Assembly (NCBI RefSeq): GCF_000428125.1
Contig: NZ_ATZI01000015.1
Span: 1-59,805 of the forward strand
Direction of reading: 5' to 3'
DNA: 59,805 nucleotides
DNA from: Bacteroides graminisolvens DSM 19988 = JCM 15093
GTDB lineage: Bacteria > Bacteroidota > Bacteroidia > Bacteroidales > Bacteroidaceae
The notes under the pieces are model-generated. The model saw only the letters and a list, made by a program, of their open reading frames with translations. It was not told where the DNA came from and ran no database searches. The translations under genes were made by a program, and so were the position numbers. This document shows positions 19,299 through 27,817 of the stretch, piece after piece; position 1 is the first letter of the stretch, and every line of letters begins with the position of its first letter.

Positions 19299-19336
19299 AA
19301 AAGGCAGCAAAACAATAAATGTCTTGCTGCCTTATT
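19299..19336 (-). terminator. Terminator after the OmpH-like gene
   Basis: A perfect stem AAGGCAGCAA / TTGCTGCCTT. Read on the minus strand it is followed by five Ts. It may act in both directions between convergent genes. The 150 bp before it (19146-19298) show no gene. Confidence 0.8.
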
Positions 19337-19357
19337 ACCTAAATAATATAGGAAATA

Positions 19358-19969
19358 CTATTTCTTAGCTGCAGAAGCAGGAGTATATCTTGCATTCAAT
19401 CCTTCAACAATCTCTTTAGTAATGTTGAATGCACTATCAGCATAAAGCAAGTTATCAAATCCTGTGTTGCTTATAATCATGCTATAGCCTTTCGTTTTAT
19501 TATATTCCTTCAGGAAAGCATTGATTGAATCACGAAGTTGCAAACTGTTTTTTTGATTTTCAGCAGCCAACTCATTGGTCAACCTATTCTGCAACTCTTG
19601 CAGATCTTGCTGTTTCTTTGTAAGGCGAGCGTGCTCTTGTTCAGCTCTTTCACGACTTACAAAAGCATTGTTTTGTAATTTACGTTGGAACTCCTGAGCC
19701 TCTCCATCAAGTTCTCTGGCTTTTTGATTCAATGTGGCACGGATATTCTCTTCCTTTTTCATCATTGCCTCATTCAAATCATTCCAGAAATTATATTGAG
19801 TTAATAATGTATCAATTTCAACATAGGCAATTTTCATATTCGTAGTAGCCACAGCTCCACCAGAAGCTGCCCCTCCAGTTTTGTCTTCAGTTTTACCCGC
19901 ACACTGAGCAAATAAAAACATCACTGCAACAGCCGCAACTCCGTTAATGAGGTAGTTTGTTCTCTTCAT
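19358..19969 (-). CDS. OmpH/Skp-like lipoprotein
   Basis: A 203-residue envelope protein. The signal MKRTNYLINGVAAVAVMFLF ends in lipobox FAQC (Cys 23), so it is predicted to be lipid-anchored, unlike soluble Skp. The middle (residues about 60-140) is a long charged coiled coil, the tentacle region of the Skp/OmpH family of periplasmic chaperones. The family N-terminal strand is MKIAYVEIDTLLTQYNFW. It follows a small membrane-protein gene on the same strand by 28 bp. No bamA-like gene is nearby. Confidence 0.85.
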   Translation of the reverse strand: MKRTNYLINGVAAVAVMFLFAQCAGKTEDKTGGAASGGAVATTNMKIAYVEIDTLLTQYNFWNDLNEAMMKKEENIRATLNQKARELDGEAQEFQRKLQNNAFVSRERAEQEHARLTKKQQDLQELQNRLTNELAAENQKNSLQLRDSINAFLKEYNKTKGYSMIISNTGFDNLLYADSAFNITKEIVEGLNARYTPASAAKK

Positions 19970-19997
19970 AACTTGTAATATTGTTGTTTTTAATTAA

Positions 19998-20231
19998 TTA
20001 ATTCATACTATCGTTTAAGGTTCGCTCTACATCACTAAAAGAAAAGCGGGGTTTACTTTGTGCCTCACGATCTTGAGATTGTGCACAGCTAATTCCTTTA
20101 TTTCTTAAAGCTTTGTTTCCGCTAACGTGGCCGTTTGGAAACTTACCACCTTTCACAAAAAAAACATTGATGCCTAATAAAATAAGGCATATTGCAACTA
20201 TTAACAGAGTAATCAGTATTGTATTGAGCAT
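19998..20231 (-). CDS. Small single-helix membrane protein, unknown function
   Basis: A 77-residue protein with one N-terminal membrane helix (residues 3-25) followed by a soluble segment, KFPNGHVSGNKALRNKGISC, and a polar tail. The HVSGNKALRNKGI block looks conserved in Bacteroides relatives from memory, but no function is known to me. A -7 box, TATATTTG, lies 21 bp upstream, so this gene probably starts the transcript that includes the OmpH-like gene. Confidence 0.72.
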   Translation of the reverse strand: MLNTILITLLIVAICLILLGINVFFVKGGKFPNGHVSGNKALRNKGISCAQSQDREAQSKPRFSFSDVERTLNDSMN

Positions 20232-20251
20232 TTCTATTAATTTTGTGGGTG

Positions 20252-20259
20252 CAAATATA
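20252..20259 (-). promoter_or_regulatory. -7 element for the small membrane protein/OmpH-like pair
   Basis: Minus-strand TATATTTG, 21 bp before the start of the 77-residue protein. The rest of the 241-bp divergent gap up to pepD is AT-rich and shows no gene. Confidence 0.55.
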
Positions 20260-20472
20260 GACTTTTGCCCCGATTATACATCCTTTTTATGGATAAAAAA
20301 AAGAAAATGGTTTATTATAAACCCGCACATTTAACCATATTTAGCAATATTCGGTTAATAACCACAATTCATTTATCCTTTTGCAAGGATACATAAAAAA
20401 AGAGAGAAAAGAACATTATGAACTTATAATTGTTATATTTTAACTTCAATTACAAACCCAAAAAGAAAAAAA

Positions 20473-21933
20473 ATGGAACTATCAGAATTAAAGCCTGAAT
20501 CAGTATTTTATTATTTCAGCGAAATATGCAAGGTCCCCAGGCCTTCCAAAAAAGAAGAGAAAATTATATCTTATCTGGAAAACTTCGCAGCTGAACAAAA
20601 GCTTGAGATTAAAAAAGATGAAGTAGGTAATATATTAATAAAGAAACCCGCTACACCCGGAAAAGAAAATTTAAAGACTGTGGTTCTACAATCGCACGTT
20701 GATATGGTATGTGAGAAGAATAATGATGTAGAACACGACTTCCTTACCGATCCCATTGAAACGATCATTGACGGTGAATGGTTAAAAGCGAAAGGAACAA
20801 CTTTGGGTGCTGATAATGGAATTGGGGTAGCTACCGAATTAGCCATACTAGCCGCTAATGACATTGAACACGGTCCCATAGAATGTTTATTCACGATTGA
20901 TGAGGAAACAGGATTAACCGGTGCATTTGCCCTGAAAGAAGGCTTTATGAGTGGTGACATATTATTGAATCTCGATTCTGAAGATGAAGGCGAACTTTTC
21001 ATCGGTTGTGCCGGCGGAATAGACTCTGTAGGCGAGTTTCACTATCGTGAAGTGCCTGTTCCTACCGGATATTTCTTTTTCCGTGTCGATGTAAAGGGTT
21101 TAAAAGGCGGTCATTCAGGTGGTGATATCCACTTAGGTCGTGGAAATGCCAACAAGATTCTGAACCGTTTCTTAAGTCAGACTGCCAAGAAGTATGATAT
21201 GTATATCTGTGAAGTAAACGGAGGTAATCTTCGTAACGCTATTCCCAGAGAGGCTTATGCTATATGTGCTGTGCCTCATGATGCCAAAGAGCCGGTTCGT
21301 GTTGACCTCAATATTTTCATCGCCGATATTGAAAATGAATTTGCTGTTTCCGAGCCGGATTTAAAGTTGACTCTTCAATCGGAAACACCTCGCAAAATGG
21401 CTATAGACCAAGATACTTCTTCACGTTTACTGAAAACGCTTTATGCAGTGCCTCATGGGGTATATGCAATGAGTCAGGACATACCGGGTTTAGTTGAAAC
21501 ATCAACAAATCTGGCATCTATAAAAATGATAGACAGTAAGAAGATCAAAATAGAAACCAGCCAACGCAGTTCTATCCTTTCAGCCAGAAATGACATGGCC
21601 AACACTGTAAGGGCAGCTTTCGAACTAGGAGGAGCACGCGTTTCCTTCGGCGAAGGTTATCCGGGATGGAAACCAAACCCTCATTCTGAAATTCTGGAAA
21701 TTGCAGTAGCCTCTTACAAACGCCTCTTTGGAGTTGATGCGAAGGTGAAAGCCATTCACGCCGGACTGGAATGTGGCCTTTTCCTTGATAAATATCCCGG
21801 ACTGGACATGATTTCTTTTGGCCCCACATTAACAGGAGTGCACTCACCGGACGAGCGAATGCATATTCCATCAGTTGAGAAATTCTGGAACCATTTGCTT
21901 GATGTTTTGGCTAATGTTCCGACCAAGAAATAA
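20473..21933 (+). CDS. pepD: Aminoacyl-histidine dipeptidase (M20 family)
   Basis: This 486-residue cytosolic metallopeptidase hydrolyses Xaa-His and related dipeptides. The two-metal site of the M20 family is visible: SHVDMVCEKN, TTLGADNGIGVA and IDEETGLTGAF with the catalytic glutamates. The dimerisation/lid segment includes KGGHSGGDIHLGRGNANK. The C-terminal block is SFGPTLTGVHSPDERMHIPSV. Length and motif order match PepD. It is monocistronic, between an AT-rich gap and a terminator. Confidence 0.95.
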   Translation: MELSELKPESVFYYFSEICKVPRPSKKEEKIISYLENFAAEQKLEIKKDEVGNILIKKPATPGKENLKTVVLQSHVDMVCEKNNDVEHDFLTDPIETIIDGEWLKAKGTTLGADNGIGVATELAILAANDIEHGPIECLFTIDEETGLTGAFALKEGFMSGDILLNLDSEDEGELFIGCAGGIDSVGEFHYREVPVPTGYFFFRVDVKGLKGGHSGGDIHLGRGNANKILNRFLSQTAKKYDMYICEVNGGNLRNAIPREAYAICAVPHDAKEPVRVDLNIFIADIENEFAVSEPDLKLTLQSETPRKMAIDQDTSSRLLKTLYAVPHGVYAMSQDIPGLVETSTNLASIKMIDSKKIKIETSQRSSILSARNDMANTVRAAFELGGARVSFGEGYPGWKPNPHSEILEIAVASYKRLFGVDAKVKAIHAGLECGLFLDKYPGLDMISFGPTLTGVHSPDERMHIPSVEKFWNHLLDVLANVPTKK

Positions 21934-21960
21934 AACAGCATACTGATTGTACAATCCTGA

Positions 21961-22009
21961 AAGGTTATTTGATAAAGATACAAATTGATCTTATCAAATA
22001 ACCTTTTTT
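21961..22009 (+). terminator. Terminator after pepD
   Basis: The 15-bp stem AAGGTTATTTGATAA / TTATCAAATAACCTT is followed by Ts. It ends 12 bp before the next start codon. Confidence 0.85.
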
Positions 22010-22021
22010 GTTACCCTAACA

Positions 22022-23074
22022 ATGACCTTAAAGTCTATGAAAACACGAATAGTAGTATGTTGTTTTATTTGTTTTCTATCTGTTCCGACTCAAGCGCAGC
22101 ATATTGATTCCTTACGTATTATGTTCTGGAATGTAGAGAACCTATTTGATTGCAAACATGATTCTCTCAAACAAGACCAAGAATTCTTGCCCGAAGCCTT
22201 ACGGCATTGGCACTATGGACGGTATAAAAAGAAGTTAGCAGATGTTGCACGCACCATTGCTGCCGTTGGAGAATGGAAACCGCCCCTATTAGTTGGGTTG
22301 TGTGAAGTCGAAAACGACAGTGTATTAAGGGATCTGACACGCTACTCTCCATTAAAACAATATGGTTACCGATACGTAATGACTAACTCTCCCGACAATC
22401 GGGGGATTGACGTTGCCTTGTTATATCAGCGGGGGCATTTCAAATTAATCAATCACAGAAGCATACGCATTCCATGTCTCCATGCCAAAGAACGACCAAC
22501 AAGAGACATTCTCCATGTAACGGGAGTAACCTTGAACCTCGACACATTACATGTATTCGTTGTACACACCCCTTCAAGGTCGGGCGGACAAAAGGCTTCA
22601 GAACCAAGGCGATTACAAGTAGCTCAAATCATCAAAGATGCAACTGATAGTTTGTTTCAAACATCTCCGGATTCGAAAATTATTATCATGGGTGATTTCA
22701 ATGATTATCCGCATAACAAATCAATAGCCATGGTACTTGGTGCAACAGCTCCCATCCCACCCCTGAAGACCAATAAACTATATAACTTACTGGCCTCTCA
22801 GAGTAAGCAAAAAGAGGTGGGGTCCTATAAATATAAAGGAGAATGGGGCTTACTGGATCAATTAATCGTATCGGGAGCACTCCTCGACTCAAATGGCAGC
22901 ACGCATACTTCTGAAGAGATGGCGCACATAGCCAGACTCACCTTTTTACTAACAGAAGATGCCAAATACGGTGGTGTGCAACCGTTTCGGACTTACAACG
23001 GGATGCGTTATCAAGGTGGATTAAGTGATCATCTGCCAGTGTACTTGGACCTGAAGGTCAAAACTCAATTCTAG
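22022..23074 (+). CDS. Exported endonuclease/exonuclease/phosphatase (EEP) family protein
   Basis: A 350-residue protein with an N-terminal signal peptide (VVCCFICFLSVPTQA), so it is predicted to be periplasmic or secreted. EEP-fold motifs are FWNVENLFD, CEVENDSVL, VVHTPSRSGGQ, IIMGDFNDYPHNKS and LSDHLPVYLDL, covering the metal site and catalytic His/Asp residues. The substrate could be nucleic acid or a phosphoester; motifs do not decide. The ATG at 22037 (MKTRIVV) is an alternative start giving a more standard signal peptide. Confidence 0.85.
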   Translation: MTLKSMKTRIVVCCFICFLSVPTQAQHIDSLRIMFWNVENLFDCKHDSLKQDQEFLPEALRHWHYGRYKKKLADVARTIAAVGEWKPPLLVGLCEVENDSVLRDLTRYSPLKQYGYRYVMTNSPDNRGIDVALLYQRGHFKLINHRSIRIPCLHAKERPTRDILHVTGVTLNLDTLHVFVVHTPSRSGGQKASEPRRLQVAQIIKDATDSLFQTSPDSKIIIMGDFNDYPHNKSIAMVLGATAPIPPLKTNKLYNLLASQSKQKEVGSYKYKGEWGLLDQLIVSGALLDSNGSTHTSEEMAHIARLTFLLTEDAKYGGVQPFRTYNGMRYQGGLSDHLPVYLDLKVKTQF

Positions 23075-23096
23075 AACAGAAGCGAAGATTTTCATT

Positions 23097-23138
23097 AAAA
23101 AAACGGGGCAATCTAATTCTTAGACCGCCCCGTTTTAA
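23097..23138. terminator. Bidirectional terminator between the EEP and transaldolase-like genes
   Basis: The stem AAAACGGGGC / GCCCCGTTTT is flanked by A and T runs on both sides. It lies between two convergent genes and should work in both directions. Confidence 0.85.
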
Positions 23139-23160
23139 GTTATACAATAATAATTCAAAA

Positions 23161-23817
23161 TTATCCGTTTACCTTTTTATAATCTTCCAGGAACTTAGCC
23201 AAACCGGCATCCGTTAGCGGATGATTGAGCAAACCTTTAATGGCACTCAGCGGACAAGTTGCAACGTCGGCACCTGCTTGCACGCACTCAATAATATGTT
23301 TGGTGTTGCGAATAGAAGCCGCCAGCACCTGAGTGGTATATCCATAATACCGGTACATTTCAACAATCTGAGCAACAAGCGCAATTCCATCTTCACTGAT
23401 ATCATCGAGTCTGCCTACAAACGGTGAAACGTAAGCAGCCCCTGCCTTAGCAGCCAATAAAGCCTGTCCAACGGAAAAGACCAAAGTACAATTCGTTCGG
23501 ATGCCATGTTCGGTAAAATACTTAATCGCCTTAATGCCCTCCGCAATGCAGGGAACCTTTACTACAATATGAGGATTAAGAGCAGCCAGTTCAAGTCCTT
23601 CTTTAATCATGCCTTCGTAATCAGTAGCAATTACTTCAGCACTCACATCACCTTGTACTATGTTGCATATTTCGACATAATGTGCACGTTGATTTTCAAC
23701 CCCTTTGATACCCTCTTTAGCCATTAAAGAAGGATTCGTTGTTACTCCGTCAAGAACTCCCATATCGTGGGCTTCTTGTATCTGACTGAGATTAGCCGTA
23801 TCAATAAAAAATTTCAT
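23161..23817 (-). CDS. Transaldolase-like / fructose-6-phosphate aldolase family protein
   Basis: A 218-residue class I aldolase of the small transaldolase family. Motifs are MKFFIDTANLSQI, GVTTNPSLMAKEG, the Schiff-base lysine region HIVVKVPC, NCTLVFSVGQALLAAKAGA and SPFVGRLDD. Family members are either transaldolases of the pentose phosphate pathway or fructose-6-phosphate aldolases; the sequence alone does not decide. A pentose pathway role would suit an organism with a xylan operon. Single gene, ending at a bidirectional terminator. Confidence 0.9.
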   Translation of the reverse strand: MKFFIDTANLSQIQEAHDMGVLDGVTTNPSLMAKEGIKGVENQRAHYVEICNIVQGDVSAEVIATDYEGMIKEGLELAALNPHIVVKVPCIAEGIKAIKYFTEHGIRTNCTLVFSVGQALLAAKAGAAYVSPFVGRLDDISEDGIALVAQIVEMYRYYGYTTQVLAASIRNTKHIIECVQAGADVATCPLSAIKGLLNHPLTDAGLAKFLEDYKKVNG

Positions 23818-23912
23818 GATATATTGATTTAAAAATTAAACACTAATTATATCATGTAACAGTCTTGAGAAGAACTTGTTCACAAAAAAAGTCCTTATTG
23901 AGCGTCAAGCTT

Positions 23913-25367
23913 TTAACGAGACTTCTTCAATACCAACCTGTTTGTAATGTTTGCAGGCAGTTCATTTTCATAGTGAGTAACCATAATCAAGGTTTTATTC
24001 TGGCGCCGGCAAAAGGCTTCAATAATCTTTTTCACCCTTTTACGATTAAAGGTATCTAACCCATGAAGAGGTTCATCCAGAATCAACAGTTCGGGGTCTT
24101 TCACGAAAGCTCTTGCCAGCAAGGCCAGCCGCTGTTCGCCGGAAGATATTTGCAGAAACATCTTGTCTTTTAACGAAGAGATTCCAAACACCTGCATCCA
24201 CCATTCGCAAATAGCCATTTGCTCGGGCAGGGGACGTTTATACAATCCGATGGAATCATGCAATCCCGACGCAACGATTTCAATAACCGGCAAGTTTTTC
24301 AAATAAGCCCGATGCATTTCGGGTGACACATAACCAATGTGTTTCTTGATTTCCCAAATGCTCTCTCCCGTTCCTCTTTTCCGTCCGAAAAGACTGATGT
24401 CACAAGCGTACGACTGTGGGTTATCAGCACAAACCAGACTTAAAAGTGTGGATTTCCCGGAACCGTTTTCACCACTTAAAGCCCATTTCTCACCCAAGTT
24501 GACCACCCAGTCGAGCTCCTTCAAAATGGTACGGTCTCCATAACGAATGCTCACTCCATTGAGTTTCACCACTTCGGCCGATTCGTAATCCGTGCGTTGG
24601 TAAGGCAAATCAAGAATAGCTTGTTGCACTTCACTGCAATCATCTTCCGAAAGATGCAGACTCAGTCCATTGAGGTAGTCCGTGCGCGTTTGCTTTTCCC
24701 CCACATTTCCATGAAAGACGGGGAGCACATGAGTAATAAAATCGGGCACATCGTCGACCATGGAAAGCACCAGAACAATTTGTAAATCAGACAGGCGGGT
24801 GACACGTTTCAGTAAATCATGAAGCAGCTCGCGTGCCGATGCATCCAAACCGATAAAAGGATTATCCATAAGTAATACCCGCGGTGAAGTAAGCAAGGTT
24901 TTAGTCAGCTGGAACTTACGCAACTCACCGCTCGACAGCAAAATAATTTTCTTATCGAGCAACGATTCCATATTGAATAAAGCAAAAAGCTCTTCTTTTA
25001 ACGCCACATTGTCCGTCTCACCCAGCAAGTCGCCCACTGTAGGCGCATCTTCCTGATCATGTGCATTCCATCTTTGCTGATAATAGTAATTGGCATCGGC
25101 GGCACCATACGAATCACGAAAAGTGATGTACTTCACATTGTCGTAAACCGTCTGCGTATCCGACGGTGAAAAATCATACGAAACAGAGCCTTCCTTCAAC
25201 GGATATTTCCCCAAAAGGGTGTCAATGAGCAAACTTTTACCGGCACCATTGGGGCCTACAACGGCAAGATGCTCGCCTTGCAACAAAGAAAAGTCAATCG
25301 GTTTGGCCAAACGTACAAGCGGATTACGGGCAACGCCCTGATGCATGGATATGATATCGTGTTTCAT
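23913..25367 (-). CDS. Double ABC ATPase, ModF/PhrA-like
   Basis: A 484-residue protein made of two ABC ATPase domains with no membrane segment. Domain 1 has P-loop GPNGAGKS and signature LSSGELRK; domain 2 has GENGSGKS and ISSGEQRL. This arrangement matches ModF/PhrA-like proteins, whose function is uncertain; no permease gene is adjacent. The Walker B of domain 1 reads LLMDNP, with Asn instead of the catalytic Glu, while domain 2 has LLILDEP. Only site 2 is expected to hydrolyse ATP well. A -7 box lies about 31 bp upstream. Confidence 0.85.
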   Translation of the reverse strand: MKHDIISMHQGVARNPLVRLAKPIDFSLLQGEHLAVVGPNGAGKSLLIDTLLGKYPLKEGSVSYDFSPSDTQTVYDNVKYITFRDSYGAADANYYYQQRWNAHDQEDAPTVGDLLGETDNVALKEELFALFNMESLLDKKIILLSSGELRKFQLTKTLLTSPRVLLMDNPFIGLDASARELLHDLLKRVTRLSDLQIVLVLSMVDDVPDFITHVLPVFHGNVGEKQTRTDYLNGLSLHLSEDDCSEVQQAILDLPYQRTDYESAEVVKLNGVSIRYGDRTILKELDWVVNLGEKWALSGENGSGKSTLLSLVCADNPQSYACDISLFGRKRGTGESIWEIKKHIGYVSPEMHRAYLKNLPVIEIVASGLHDSIGLYKRPLPEQMAICEWWMQVFGISSLKDKMFLQISSGEQRLALLARAFVKDPELLILDEPLHGLDTFNRKRVKKIIEAFCRRQNKTLIMVTHYENELPANITNRLVLKKSR

Positions 25368-25397
25368 GATTTTTGATGTCTATCGGATAAATATTTG

Positions 25398-25405
25398 CAA
25401 AAATA
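25398..25405 (-). promoter_or_regulatory. -7 element for the double ABC ATPase
   Basis: Minus-strand TATTTTTG fits TAnnTTTG, 30 bp before the start codon. It is part of a divergent promoter region shared with the men operon. Confidence 0.45.
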
Positions 25406-25450
25406 GATAAATGAGGGGTCATATTCAAAGAAACATCGTGCCAAAATTCA

Positions 25451-25458
25451 TACCTTTG
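25451..25458 (+). promoter_or_regulatory. men operon -7 element
   Basis: TACCTTTG is a consensus Bacteroides -7 box, 23 bp before ATG 25482. No good -33 match at 19-21 bp upstream. Confidence 0.6.
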
Positions 25459-25481
25459 CGTAATAAGTAACACCTGAGACG

Positions 25482-26714
25482 ATGAAGTACAAACTATTAG
25501 TTCTTGATGTTGACGGGACTCTTCTCAACAAAGAGAAGGAGATTAGCCCCCGTACTCTCTCCACATTGCTTAAAATACAGCAAATGGGAGTTCGAATCGT
25601 ATTGGCATCGGGCCGACCTACATTCGGAATCAGGCCAATTGCCTTAAAGTTGGAGCTCGATAAAAACGATGGCTTCATACTTTCTTATAACGGCGGACAA
25701 ATTATCAGTATGCAAAAGGAGGAGTTGTTGTTTGAAAAACGCATCAATCCCGAAATGCTTGCGTACTTGGAGAAGAAAGCTACAGAAAGCGGATTCGATG
25801 TCTTTACGTATCATCAAGATAAGATTTACACCAATAATCCGTTCAACGAATACATTACCCGCGAAGCCCATATCAACCGGATGGGTGTTTTGAGTTTCGA
25901 GAATCTGGCACCGCACATTGACTTCGCACCCTGTAAGTTCATGATTGCCGGTAAGAGGGAAGATCACCTCATCAAACTGGAAGAGCGTTGGAAAAAGCGT
26001 TTGAACGGGGTTTTGGATGTCTTTCGTTCCGAGCCTTATTTTCTGGAAGTGGTTCCTAATTTCATTGATAAAGCCAACACCTTGGGGGTGCTGTTAGAGA
26101 AACTGTCCGTTAAGCCCGAAGAAGTAATGGCGATAGGCGACGGCGTGTGTGACTTCTCCATGATTCAGCTGGCCGGATTAGGCGTAGCAATGGGAAATGC
26201 TCAAGATTCGGTGAAGGCCTGCGCGGATATTGTAACCACTTCCAACGACGAAGACGGCGTGGCACTAGCTGTTGAGAATAACATTCTGGCCGAAATTCAT
26301 CCGTCGGAAATTCCTCTAGATGAACTAAACGCCCGGGCACGCCACGCTCTGATGGGCAATTTGGGGATTCAATACACGTATGCATCCGACAAACGAATTG
26401 AGGCTACCATGCCGGTTGACGAGCGAACGCGCCAGCCTTTTGGCATTTTGCACGGCGGAGCAACGCTCGCTTTAGCTGAAACCGTAGCCGGATTGGGTTC
26501 CATGATTCTCTGCAACCCCGACGAGTTTGTTGTGGGAATGCAAGTCAGCGGAAACCACATATCATCCGCTCACGAAGGCGATACGGTGAGGGCTGTAGGC
26601 ACCATCATTCATAAAGGACGTTCCTCGCATATTTGGAATGTGGATGTATTTACGTCGACCGACAAGCTGGTATCGTCCGTACGTGTAGTTAACAGCATAC
26701 TTAAAAAGAGATGA
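25482..26714 (+). CDS. HAD-IIB phosphatase fused to hotdog thioesterase (MenI-like)
   Basis: A 410-residue two-domain protein. Residues 1-270 are a Cof-type HAD phosphatase with intact motifs: VLDVDGTLL at the N-terminus, SGRPTFG, and GDGVCDFSMIQLAGLGVAMGNA. Residues about 285-410 are a hotdog thioesterase with GILHGGATLALAETVAGLGS, typical of DHNA-CoA/PaaI-type enzymes. As first gene of the men operon the second domain very probably hydrolyses 1,4-dihydroxy-2-naphthoyl-CoA (MenI step). The substrate of the HAD half is unknown. It overlaps menF by 4 bp. Confidence 0.88.
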   Translation: MKYKLLVLDVDGTLLNKEKEISPRTLSTLLKIQQMGVRIVLASGRPTFGIRPIALKLELDKNDGFILSYNGGQIISMQKEELLFEKRINPEMLAYLEKKATESGFDVFTYHQDKIYTNNPFNEYITREAHINRMGVLSFENLAPHIDFAPCKFMIAGKREDHLIKLEERWKKRLNGVLDVFRSEPYFLEVVPNFIDKANTLGVLLEKLSVKPEEVMAIGDGVCDFSMIQLAGLGVAMGNAQDSVKACADIVTTSNDEDGVALAVENNILAEIHPSEIPLDELNARARHALMGNLGIQYTYASDKRIEATMPVDERTRQPFGILHGGATLALAETVAGLGSMILCNPDEFVVGMQVSGNHISSAHEGDTVRAVGTIIHKGRSSHIWNVDVFTSTDKLVSSVRVVNSILKKR

Positions 26715-27805
26715 GCCCAAAAGAAAAGTTATACGGTGATATTATAGATAGCTTAGCCAACCGGAACATAAGCTTTGCCTTGTATCGGGCGCCCGAAGAT
26801 AAGAGTTTTCACTTCTTGGCACAAACCACCGGCCACATCCGGACGTTTTACGACCTGAAGGAACTGAACGGAGAGCAAGGTTTTGTCATAGCTCCCTTTC
26901 ATTCGGGCAGCAACAAGCCCATTGTTCTCATTCAACCGGATTGTTTGGAGCTTGAGAAATTAGCAGCCACTCCTTGCGAGCCATTGAACGAACTCGATGA
27001 TGCTTTCGAAGAAAGCAACCGAGACGCTTCAAAAAAAGAATACACCCGGAAATTTCACGCTTTTGTGCAACCACTGCAGGAGAAGGAGTTTGACAAGCTG
27101 GTGCTATCTCGTTCAACAACCTTGCGGAGAGAAGCTACTTTTTCTCCGGCTGCTGCCTTTTTCCGGGCAAGCAAACGATACACACATTCTTATGTGTATC
27201 TTTGTTACACCCCGCAAACAGGCATGTGGTTGGGAAGCACTCCCGAGATTATTCTGTCGGGCGAGCAAGGTTCGTGGAGCACCACCGCCCTGGCCGGAAC
27301 GCAATCGTTGCAACAAGGAGAATTACCCATTAACTGGGACAGCAAAAACAAAAAGGAACAGCAATTGGTCGCTTCTTACATACGAAGACAACTTCAAACG
27401 TTACACATTCAGCCCACGGAGAAAGGTCCTTATGCCGTTCGTGCCGGAGAGCTTGCTCACCTGAAAACCGACTTCCACTTCGCTCTCCAAGAAACAAATT
27501 CACTGGGCGATATGTTAAAGTTATTGCATCCCACTCCGGCAGTATGCGGCTTGCCCAAAGAGAAGGCATATCGGTTTATCTTAAGTCAGGAAGGGTACGA
27601 CCGTAGTTATTATTCGGGCTTCATTGGGAACCTGAACCCTTCGGGCAGAACTGATTTATACGTAAACTTACGATGCATGCACATCGGTAAGGAACGGCTA
27701 ACGCTGTATGCCGGCGGCGGACTGCTGCCCACTTCGAAGTTAGCCGACGAATGGAATGAAACGGAAAAGAAGCTGCAAACCATGCTGGCCATTACAAACA
27801 ACTGA
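26711..27805 (+). CDS. menF: Isochorismate synthase
   Basis: A 364-residue chorismate-utilising enzyme that converts chorismate to isochorismate, the first step of menaquinone synthesis. The C-terminal catalytic domain shows FDKLVLSRS, GMWLGSTPEIIL, TTALAGTQSL, the HPTPAVCGLPKEKA block, and GYDRSYYSGFIGNLN. It is shorter than E. coli MenF (about 430), which is common for this group. Overlap with the upstream fusion gene and a 12-bp gap to menD support one transcript. Confidence 0.93.
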   Translation: MSPKEKLYGDIIDSLANRNISFALYRAPEDKSFHFLAQTTGHIRTFYDLKELNGEQGFVIAPFHSGSNKPIVLIQPDCLELEKLAATPCEPLNELDDAFEESNRDASKKEYTRKFHAFVQPLQEKEFDKLVLSRSTTLRREATFSPAAAFFRASKRYTHSYVYLCYTPQTGMWLGSTPEIILSGEQGSWSTTALAGTQSLQQGELPINWDSKNKKEQQLVASYIRRQLQTLHIQPTEKGPYAVRAGELAHLKTDFHFALQETNSLGDMLKLLHPTPAVCGLPKEKAYRFILSQEGYDRSYYSGFIGNLNPSGRTDLYVNLRCMHIGKERLTLYAGGGLLPTSKLADEWNETEKKLQTMLAITNN

Positions 27806-27817
27806 AAATAACAACCT

